Positions 15,001 through 27,000 of a stretch of 64,000 bases of DNA are shown here, one piece after another; positions within the stretch are counted from its first letter, which is position 1; each line of letters starts with the position of its first letter. The position numbers and the translations under genes are program-made. The notes beneath the pieces were generated by a model that did not search any database, was not told the DNA's origin, and was given only the letters and a program-made list of their open reading frames with translations. Source of the stretch: Lineus longissimus (lineage: Eukaryota > Nemertea > Pilidiophora > Heteronemertea > Lineidae); contig NC_088308.1 of assembly GCF_910592395.1 (NCBI RefSeq), forward strand, positions 24,753,501 through 24,817,500. The letters run 5' to 3'.

Positions 15001-18000
15001 AGGGATATAAATAATGAAGGGGAGACATGTATATGGCCTCGCGTGTTTAATCGATATTTTTACCGTAAGTCAAACTGAAGCCACAGAAATGTACATCACA
15101 TGTATAGTGTCAACACGTTGGATATTGCATTGCCGAACAATTAAATTTTTTCGAGAAAATATAAGGTTTTATTTGATATTTTGTTCGTAGTCAAACTTAT
15201 ACACGGAGAACTCAGCCATGCTGAACTTGTAAAGGTTGAGGGTTTTATGCCGATGCCAGATTTGCTTGTGATCGGCCAATCTGGTACCTGGTATCACAAA
15301 GAGTATACTTAAAGGCCTTTGTGCAGTTACGGCAAGACATAAGCGTATGACATTTTACATTCAACACGCCATCGTAATGAACACACTCACGAATATAAAC
15401 TACAGCGAACGTTTCTTTATAAAAGTATATCTCTCATCAAAAGTACCGAAAAACAGATTTCGCCAAGCTTTGAATGAAAGTTTGAGAACAGATTAGGTAT
15501 AAAAGTAGGATTTGCCAAATGATATTATAGTAATACGTCTGATGTATTTTGCATGAATTATGGTTCCACAAAAAGATACTTAGGCCTATCACTTTATCTT
15601 TTAAAAATGGATAATCGCGGCCCATATAGACCGGTCGGCCAGTCACCTTCAACTCAGACTGAGAAAGGTTCTATGGCGACTCCGTAACCATCAGTATTTT
15701 ACTCTGGAGGGGAAATAATGTCAATACATGTGAAATGAACGTACTCTTTCCTTGAGAAATTTAACTTAACGTTCTGCGAAATTATTACATACAACTCCAT
15801 TATGTAATGAAACGCCCTTTAAGCAAATACAGGTGTTGTGAATTGTACAGGCAAGCAAATGGGCAATCTGGGGGTAATAGAAAGTCCCATTAGCCAGGCA
15901 CATACCCGTTGCAGGAGAATCCGATGGGATTAAAACACACTTTACGGCGCCAAACAACAACATTATTTTTCTTAGCTTAATTTCCCGATGGAGAATCACC
16001 AAAGAGAAAGCAATGGACATGGGAAGACTCAATGTCTGCTGGCGTCGATTTTTGTGCACGATGCGTGCTTTAAAGCATGTCAAGATGCGTTTGGGTGTTT
16101 TTCCCCAAATGCATTTGCAGTCGGTTAAACTAACTTTAAAAGAATAACTTTATGAGTAAAAGGAAGTTTCTTGGCGCCAAGATGTTTCTCACATGATGCT
16201 TAAGGCTATATTTGTTGCGAACCTCAAAAGGTCGAGGATTGGCTAACACCAGAAATGTTTATTTTGTTGCATAGAAATTTGCGCCGGGTAGACTGAAAAA
16301 TGCATCATGGCGTAAATGGCGTATAGTATATCGTGCGAGAGCCAAGCAAATCCCCAAAGGTCACAACATATTTCATGACATGATTGCAAGGGTGTAATAT
16401 TTTCCTAAAATAATTCATTGCCAAAATGCGAGCAGTTAACTCAACAACACCGTACAAAAACATTTACATGTGTACTCTGTAATGTAATGTAGCGTCATAG
16501 TTCCGATAGCCAGCCGTCTTTTGGACTAGCACAAACTCCATTAACTGTGCCAGAAGAAAATATTTTGAATGTTTGAACTATTATGAGCTTGCCACGACTT
16601 GTATGCTTCATTTTGTACATGCAAAATATGGTCCCGTTCGTGCCCTATCGACAATAATCACGCATCGTTTTGGCATTTAAGAACATGAGGAAGAAACATA
16701 AGTTTCAGATTACTAAACATCTGCTTTGTTATTCACGAGCTCGTTTACAGAACATATCAGTATTACATTGATAGCATGATAGTCTATGTTATGTACGAAT
16801 TACAAGTGTAGCGTAATGAAGTTGCATTGATGTAAGACCCATTACAACCACGGACCTGAGAGGGTCGTGTTACAACCAAATTAGGGCAAAGCATCAATCT
16901 TTCATGACGTAACATGTTTGTGAAGGGTTTTTGAATATCTGACCAATATACATGTATGAGCATTGTCCTGAACTGTAGACACAGTAGAATGACTATACTG
17001 TATGTTTACGACATTGGATCTCTAAATGCATTATCAATATCACGAAATCAAAACCGTTTCTGATTACCTCCTAGTAGACAGAGACTGCGTGGCACTGAGA
17101 TCCTAAATGTACACCCATATTTTACCGCCAAGAATGCCATTAAAAACCGGAGACATCTCATTGCAAAGCCGATTGAAAAACCCAGAGGCAGGTGTTGGAG
17201 AGGTTGTTTGGTAAGTGGCTTCAATGGTTAATCAACTAGAGTTATGGTGAAAGTATCCAAGCGTTCCAGGAAAAAATACTTCAGAAACTTCGGAAGTGAC
17301 AAAAATGTGCCCTACACGGAAAGTCATACTTTTTTAATGTCGCAAGGAGCTGTTTTCTTATCAAGTTCTCTACAAAGACAATAAATCAATTACAGACGAA
17401 CAAACGGTTCGCATGACACAGCAGAAAGTTTTGAGAGTAAAAACAGCAAATGGGTGGCATAACCATTGCGTAAAACGATGTTAACTGTAACCATGGCTCT
17501 GATTGGTCAATAATGCTGTATTACATATCAAGAATCAATCAGAAGCTGCATAACAACTCAAATTGCATTTGACTGGTCTAAAACACATCCACGACACTAA
17601 GTAGTAACCGCGTCAACTCTTGATGAGGTTGTTTTGACCATTAGGAAAGAAACGCAACTGATTACTTAGCAGGATGATACTTAAAGACGTCGGGAAGTCA
17701 TCGAAAACATCGGCCATTATGAATGATTGATGCTGATCGTCATGCCCATGATAGCGGCTAAATGACCATTGACCATACTAACATGTAATGGCCACTTGAC
17801 CGTGGCTGGAAAAAGGAGACTTGGTAATAGCCACGATATTTTGTCGGATTACCTGCTCGCTTGGCGATTTGCAGGGTTTTTTAAGACCCGGCTCCTATGA
17901 CGTGACGAGAGAGGGATACCGTTAGGTTTTCACCGTTGTTGAAAGCACCTCTTTGAAATTTATTGTCTGGGCAACCGTACAAAGCCATAAAACGCAAGAA

Positions 18001-21000
18001 AGCCCAGCGAAGGTAACCCCCTTTAGTCTTACAGAAAGTCAAGAAACAATTTTATTATCACGATCATAAAGTTGCAAATTTAAAATGTAATACAATCAAA
18101 CCACTGAACTGTTTTAACCTCTAACTACATATCACACTTCATGAAAATATCATGATCAACCAACTACCCGCGAACAAAGAGTTTGGCCCTTCACTAAATT
18201 TCCAATTGATTCCGTTTCACAGTCTGATTATAAACCTCTCCAATCCTCTGAACACAAAAACCCACCAAAAGTGATGACGTAACGTAATGCATGTATTCAA
18301 TGTTAATAGTTGCTGGTCAGCGGGCAAAGTGAACGCATGTGTGTGCGGTGACTTCTGTGTGTAAGCTGTAGGCCTACAGTTTACAGAATTTCCGAATTTT
18401 GTGTGTCATGATATTTTGGTCCGATCTTCTGTTCTGGTGAATCTTAGTGATATATTGAGCATGTAGGTGCTATTTGGTAGATAATGTGTAGTATAATTTA
18501 AAGGACATCGCGAGATCGTATGGAAGACAGCGTATAACAGTGCTTCGGGATTGAGGTTTTTCGGTAATCGAGTGCCAAGCTCGAGTAGCTGCTGGCTGGT
18601 CTGTACATTTCATGTCGGGATATTCTTGGTGTGTGTACCGATACGAATGTAATACTGTGCAGGTTTGAAGGGCATCTAGCGAGTTGCTTGTGTATACGTA
18701 GATGGCATACAGCACACTTGGGATGTCCGGTGTCATTGTAGGCCAGAGTACTTCTAATGTAATCGAGCATTACACCTGAAGGTGCAGTGGATCAGCGAAC
18801 GGTTGGCACTGGGCGTTATTCGTGTACAGGTTTCAGATGATGTAATATACAATATGGTGGGAATGTGTCGTACTCTAAACGATATGCTGGTTCCTGCTGA
18901 ATTGACTGTCATTCTTTTCGAGCAAGTAAATATCGTGAATCATCTTTGTCTAATAATAAACTATAGTGAGGAAACATCGAAATTTACTATTTAACTTTAT
19001 AAGTACTTGTGCTGTGTTAATCTATGCTTCAAGACAATCATACTGCGGAGCACAATCATTAGAAAGTAATAAATGACTACCACTATTGAGTTTTCAACTT
19101 TTAATTTCCCAACTGAATTGGTTAATTTCCCTTTCTGATACTGCTAAACATACGCCTCTTTTGACGTTTTCCTCCAGAACGCATTTCCAACTGTGAAGTG
19201 TCAGTTGGTAAATTGATTGATCGCATTCGAAATTTCAGCTTCAATGAAGTTGTATTTACAGCTTGCTTTGTACTGAGACTAAAAAAGCACAATGTAAGAA
19301 TCTTACAAGAATCCAGATAGAGAAAAATCCCAAAACTTAAGAACTAATATCTGTACTTTTTCACCGATACCCTGTTCATTGTTAAGTATCTGAATTTGAT
19401 TAACCTGATGTCGTGACTTTTCCATCGATTTATCATTGTTTTGACACACGTAGGCCAACTTGTGAAAATGATTTATTGACCATGCTATTGCAATAGTGAG
19501 CCTATAGTGTTATTGCAACCACTTTTTAAAAAACATATGTCTATCTGCATCTAAATCTACGTAATATTAGGTATAACACAATCAGTTCGATAGCCTATCA
19601 AATCACCGAATATTGTTTCTAAGTGGCCTGACATTGAGCGGATAACAACAGAACCCTCATATAATTTAACAACCTTTATATAGGGCCTCTATCCCAACAA
19701 CTTGTTTTGTAGAGTGTATGACAACACAGGAATTCATCCTTGCGTAAGACATAGACCTAGTATAGAATAACGTTTTGGCTTACTACTCATTTTGATATCC
19801 AAGAAAAGTTAGCGTAGATGTAATTGTACATAGCAGTGTTCATAGAGAGGCGTACTCGTACATGCACATTATTGCTAAGATTTGCGTAACGACTGAATCT
19901 CGTGATGGCTGAACAATAATATGTTGGTACAAAACGTCCGACACAAGTTTTTCTCAGTTAAGAAAAACTCATGATGTGACTCTCGATTGGAAGTGATACT
20001 ATAACTTGTTTTATAGCTAAGTGCAACAAAGCTGATGGTACAGAACATCAGCTGTGCTGGATGTTCTAAGATGTAACATGTCATCAGTTGCTATTTGGTG
20101 AAACAAACACTCAGTAAACAAAAAGAAAAATTTACCGGCTCATGTCATCATGCTTTCTTCCCCTCAACGACATTTGTATCCATTCGAAGTCTATACATCC
20201 GTTAGCAGAAATTACCAATGCACAGATAACACAGAAGAATTAAAGAATAAGGCCTAGATATCAACACAGGTACACATATCACGCTAAAGAACAAAACCAG
20301 GCCATTGAAAACCGATGTAAGTTGATCCCAGTATCAACTGATCATATCATCCAGTGAGGCCTAGTTTTAAATCACTAGAATTTCCGACCTGCACCGGAGA
20401 TCGCCGACTTGTCAATCGGGATCGAACATGGTTTATCTCCTTATTTCCATGCTGTGGTCGTGGTGGCTATTAGCTAAGCTAACTAAACGTGGAAACGCTC
20501 TGGGCTCCGCGCTAGGATCGCTTGCTGTCATTATGGGGTGTTCGATAAGAAGGGAAGCAATGTCACCTGTTATTCCCTTAGGACATCGTCACAGTGTGTT
20601 TCATTCCTTCAGCCAAGGTAAATATGAGGGGAAGTTAATTTAAGACTTGGATGAATTCACAGCGTGTATTTATCATTTCCTCTTTGTCAATTAAGCGATA
20701 GAATGCGACTTTTTTTATCAGAGCCGTTCCTAGACCCCATAGCCAATGTTACCTTTGGCATCTCCTAAATCTCATAATTATTTATGCTCTTTTGCCAGCA
20801 AATTGAATTGGTGACCAATGATATCAACAGAAAAAGTGACCAAATTATGTTGGTCATAACTTCGAAGGCCAAGACGATAATCCCCTACAATTGGTTTCCA
20901 TGGTGTTCGAATGTTGATTAAACTCCAATGGTGCTCCGGGATGCTATGAATGATGACTATTACGTTACCTGTATTTCAGTTTTTCCGATGATGCATTAAA

Positions 21001-24000
21001 TCTTAGTCCAGGAGGCGGAAACTGGCCTCCAGCTGCCTCTGGTCGTGATTTTTGTGTCCATCGTATAATCAACTGGCCACTTTTTCGCGTCACCTTCTTC
21101 TTGCTAGTTTGGCGTTGCAAAGATGTCATCTCCTTTTTATACGTATCCAAATACCTGTTTCAAGGCAACACTCCGATCTGTAAGTTCTGGGTCAGATAAC
21201 GCGGTATGTCGATATTGACCGTAAATTTAGCATAACGGCGTCAGGTTAGTGTCAGTAGAATACCAGACCATCAGAATCAGATACACGGAGACTCCTATAC
21301 ATGTACATGTAATTAATACTTATCAATTATGTGTCTTAGTTGCCAGGTGTTGGCACGTTTATTAAATAATGCATTTGGTTACTTCTGAGTGGTGATATTA
21401 ATGTATAAACACTGTATGATGATACGTATTTGACCAATGATGTAATAGGAATTTACAGTACTGCGAGCCTTGATGACAACATGACCCTAACAACACACGA
21501 ACAGCTCCCCCATACCTCACTGTGATTCTGTCTTTAAAAGGCCTGAGCCGTTCAAGTTCATTCATTTGTATTTATCAGTCTACAACGGCATTGTTAGAAT
21601 TTATATTTAGTTCGTATTCACCCAATTTGAAAATTTCAACTTCAATTTTTAAATGAACGGAGCGCAGTTGGTTCAAGCGCGTGGTTATTCCAGTTCAATA
21701 GCCTTAGAACACTGAAATATCCTCTCACAACTTAAGTGTGTAACCCAAAATCCACGATCGACAAGCTATCCGTTAAGTTTTCGCCTCTCATCGAAAGCAA
21801 TGGGCTTTGTCAAATGCAACCGGTACGGTAAGCGACGAAAGCAGTATCTGTTCTCTGTGCGCCATCTCCGATTCTTTCGTGCAACTACTGGGATCTTTCG
21901 CGAAGACCAGCCGCGAGTACTTCTGTTTCCAAGGTTTGTGTACGAGTTCGCGAAATATTGCCACCAAGATACCATTAGAAAATAGCATCAAAAGCAGGCC
22001 TTTAAAAACGGAGCAGAAAGAAGTACGAAACTGCAGAATAGCTTCCTTTGATGGTAGCCGCCATTACGAATGCGAAAGAGCTTCAGAGAGATGATCAGTT
22101 TCGTCACCTTGGGCGCCTTCAAACACCCGATGGCTTTTAAGAACTCTCTAAGCAAATCTTGATGTCAGATGTATAGTTTTTTAATCAAGTCTAATGTTAT
22201 TACTATTTTTCGTTATTTTTTATCCCATAACTAAGAAATGGCTCTACCTCATCGGATGAGTAGACATGTTTGTTGGCAACCAAGATTCTCAAGAAAACCA
22301 ATGTCAAGATACGGTATTTTATATGTTGCATATTTCTGATGTAACAATGATGTATACACATTGACTTTTAAAATATGGCAAAACATGCAAAAACTGGGCC
22401 TCTCGTTATCATACATACTTGTAGTCGAAGTAATATTTAATGAGATTCTAACTGGTAAACGTCACATCCACATTCATTATTCATCGTAACCCGCGTCTTC
22501 CCGAGACCAGCGATGCAATCTGGTGGTTGGCAAGGTAACTATATCAGCAAGACCAATCATGGAATTGGTAATTGTGATAACATGACTGCATAAAGCATTG
22601 ATAAGAAGCATCAACTCGGCTTAAAACTTAATGGATTTAATGCAAATTTTATTGATTGCATTGATTCGTTTTTCCTGCACTTAAGCATTCGAATTTTAGT
22701 ATTGAAATTGTAGTGGAATTTGCTTGAATGAAATGCTTCCCCTTTTGATGTCCTCGCTTACAACAGAGCCAAGGATTTGAGGTTCTGAATGATAGGTTGG
22801 TTGCAAATTTTGATTCGTCGCCAATTCCGCTAGCTGAATTTTTCAGGGGACATCTTTTTTTTCTGGGACACCGGGGAAAAGCAGCCAAAGTAGTTCCGCT
22901 AACCAATTGTTGCTGGTACACGAAGACACTGGCCACTCATTACAAAACGTACGATACGAATTCTGCCGCTTTATCACTGTTGGGACAATCACCATGTCCG
23001 CGGGGTCGCCAGGGTAAAGATCAATAATTACATTCTTAATGAATTTCACAGCTTGGTGTTATTGGAAATGTTACGTTTCCGGCTGTCTTCCTCTTCATCA
23101 CCAACATGGGCAGGTGCATACGACGGAAGGGAAGCGTTAGACGTGTACGTGTAGGTAATGACTATGAGCGCATGAGAAATAGAAAATATTTATATAAGTA
23201 GACGTGAATGGCTCGAAACGCAACTTTCGTTTTGGCGTGCCGATAGAGAATCATCCACTTTTCTGAATAAATAATCGATATGAAACCTTTCGTCAACTGC
23301 ATTGTGTTTTCAACTGTGATTGCATTTAAGCCAATACCTTACACCATTTTCGAGACTTTTAATGAAAATATTTCGATAAAACTTTCACTACAAGACAGTC
23401 TTTCGTAAAATACCTGCAGGCGTCATATCGCATCAAAAACGCACCTTGATTGCATTGAAATACTATCTATATCTGCGGCTAGAATAGAACGAAAAGCGTT
23501 GGGCAGAATAAATCGACAGAATTAGTGGTTTATTTATTTGGATTGCGTTGCCAGGAGACCAGTAAGATATTGTTCTCGGAAGGTAGCCATTATTATTTCT
23601 TTCCGGGGAAGTAAGATTAATTACACAGATCTGGCCAGGTGCGCTGCGAATAAGAAAATATGGAAAAGACTTGGGCGTTACCGGAAGTGTACCAGTCAGA
23701 TACCAGTGCAACACATTTCCTCATCAAAGGAGGTGAAACCCTCCCATTTCAAAGAGAGATTTCACCAGAGAAACACACACTGATCAGCAATAGGTGTACA
23801 ATCGAAAATGTTGTGGAGGTGTTCCCCAGTTGGACAAACATTCAGACAAGAGTTTTGTCGTAGCGTATGAATCGATCAAGTCGCCAAACTTGTGTCGATT
23901 CCCGATTAGAATTGCTTCCAAAGCAGCTGAAATCTCGCAAACGACTGACCTATCTCCATCTCGGGTTGATGGATGGTGTCCAATAACATCCCATCAGTGA

Positions 24001-27000
24001 CGGATCATCATGGCGACTATCGTGATACTCTGATCGATGGTAAATATCCTGTCTAAAGCGAGCAGCTTACTTCCAATAAACCTAACTTGATTGTGAGAGA
24101 AAAACCATCAGGCACGATGAGGCTTTGACATCATTTGATGGAATCTATAGTCAGCAATGACATACATGATACAAAGTACTCCGCATTTATCAAGGACAAA
24201 GGGTTAACATTATCTGTGACATGTGACATGAACAGCTGATTTGAGGAAACGGGTCCATTGAAGCAGTGTATCCATACTGCGATTCTGGCCAGCTACGGAC
24301 TTTCGACAGACTGACCCTATTTGCGATCGAATATCGTAGCTGCTGGTCCGACGGGATATCGTTAGAAACAGCTCTGCAGAAAATGAATCGGCTAGCTATT
24401 CATTCGCAATTATAACCCACGTTTGAATGGAGGTGACCAGTAATATGACTATTAGTAACCATATACTATCTCAAGCCAATGGTAAGAAAACGCGTAACGA
24501 AAAGCACCACATATTTGTTTGCATTCTTGACGTTTGCAAAATTTTGCAGATTAACTGATGAGAACAGATAACTGGGCGTAAGCCTTGGCTTCTAAAGATG
24601 ACACTTTGCGGTAATAAATATGTTTGGAAGCTCTGGTGGCTCTGATGGAGAGGACTCAATACGCAGTACGACTTAAACTTTATTTCCGAGACCACCAGGG
24701 GCCATACCGAGTTCAGACAGTTTATATAGAGCCTGGATTTCTTCAAAGAGCTAGCCCAATTTAGCAAACAGGACCATGTCCTCGCTTGTCGCGCTCAAGG
24801 GATTGCTCGTCGGGATAGTTAGCCATGGGGGAATATCGCATGGTTAAGGACAGGGGCAAGACAGGATTTATACAAGCAAGTCAAGATCAACAATGCCAAC
24901 CACGGTCTGAACCGACAGTTCTTCAGCGTCGTTTACTTCTGGTCCGGATGGCGCGGGGCTAAACTATCGCTTCCGAATAGAATGTACTGCAAGTCAATGA
25001 AATGTTACATGTACATGTAGAATGAAAGGTTGATTGTACCCTATGAACTCGTCAAACCAAGCTTCACAACATTAAATCTCTGATCTGAACAAGTGTTGGT
25101 TGGCACGGTCATTTCAAACTCTCTTCCCATATCATATCAGTCTCAATCTATTTGTGCAGTGGTTCACCATGGTTACGGGCCACTAACCTATCACTATTAA
25201 CTGTGAACACTACACTTCACGTAGGCGAGTCTTGGGACAGGTAGATGGTAGTTTAGAACAAACATGCTCAACCTGACATTACAGGTGTGTTCAGACAAAG
25301 CGTTATTGGCCATATGTAGCGTTTTATATCGTTTCTCCCAGCGCGTCTAAACTTCGGCGTTTTTTGGTGCATTGATTCTCACCCATTTACCACTGAAACA
25401 TAACAGGCAGCTAATGTTAGCTATACGAAGATGTACGACTAGCTTTTACGTGATGTGTACGACTAACTGTTAATGGCATGGACATCATTTGACAGTGTTG
25501 TAAATGACCAAGAAAAATATCAACCAATCTATGTCTATATCCAAAAGCAGGTGCAAGTAACCTTTTCCATTTGCCATTTGATTGGTTTGGACAACAACAC
25601 CAATCCGTTGACTTTCAGTGACGAATCGAGTTATTGGGAATCGAAAATGAGAGCAGGTGCAAACGATCCGCGAGGGACAAGCTGAAATTGACAGAACTCG
25701 TTCGCCTGGAACACATTCTTGTTCTTGATAATGCTTTTCTTTTGGGGTTTTTCGGTCGTTTACACCGATACAAGAAAAGGTCGCTGCTCTCTCGTCTGTC
25801 GTCTGCCTGCTACTTTCCATATTATGATATTACTCTATCATAAATAGCATGGTATTTTCTGAAGCAAACGAATTTTAAATGAAAAAGTATGGAAGATCTC
25901 TTCCCAGCATCAGCTAAGATGACCAAAGACTAGTCACCAGGCTTACCACTTGATGCTAATCGCTGTCATTTTCCCGGAGTTCATACTAATGCCTGAGGGG
26001 CCTCGAGGGGCTTATTCTTTTCTATCGATACTTGATTGAGGAGCACGCCGTTAAAGCGGTCGGCTCTACTGCCTAGATCAAAGAAATAGCGTGCAGTAAA
26101 TTGTGCTCAAGTCCCTTGACGTTGCTGGCAAGTAGATTTATGCAATTATTCAGTATGGTTGCATGTATGGGAGAAATGTTGGTTGGTGAGTGGCTGTTCA
26201 TGAAAAATTAACTGTTACAGTAGTCGAGATGGCATTTGTATAACTGAATCAGATTATTTCTTTATTGTGTTCCATTGTCTACTTTGCAGACCGAAGGCGT
26301 TTGCATTAACATTACAAGGAAATCCGCTGTGCACATCTACGAGATGCATTGCAGCTCATCACATTTGGTAATGCAGGATTAACATATGAACAAAAAAACA
26401 TTCTGAACCCGAAGCAGTTTTTACCAATAGCGGCCAGCAACTTTTCTGAACGAAGTGCTATAAACACACAGCATCAGCCGAAACCAGAAAAAAATAGACA
26501 GAATCTGTCAAAGCTCTACGTTAATGAGAAATTGATCAGAAATGCAACACTGGCGTTGTCTCGCAATCACTGAATCACGGGGTTCATCTGTGAGGGTGAG
26601 GGATGATTGACGAGATCGTTAACATGACTGTAATCAGTTCCTGTACACTATATACGTGTACTGAGAAACTGCCGCAGTTGTATAGAGCCCAAGCTACACG
26701 TAATCTCTTTGACAGTGAACAAGCCAAAACCTAATGGTCCTTTCCTGTTTGCCTGGCTCCAGATATTGTTACTAAAAGAGCGTGGTCTTTCGGCAGGTTT
26801 CACAAGCCTCACAAAGAGCTATGAAGGACGAAGGAAGACGTATGTAAATATTACCTTATTATTAATAGACAGAGATTCATTCGTTTGTTTCTCCTCTCGG
26901 GAATGGTAATGCTCTCACACATGGATCAAAGAGGGCCCTCACACTACCCTCCGCGCAAACACCCCACCCCAGTAACAGCTGAGTCTGGGCACACTCAACA

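Noticed and set aside
21766-24000. Several overlapping 60-100 codon ORFs on both strands
   Set aside because: Overlaps in many frames at once, no conserved motif and no consistent splice sites. Treated as intronic noise.
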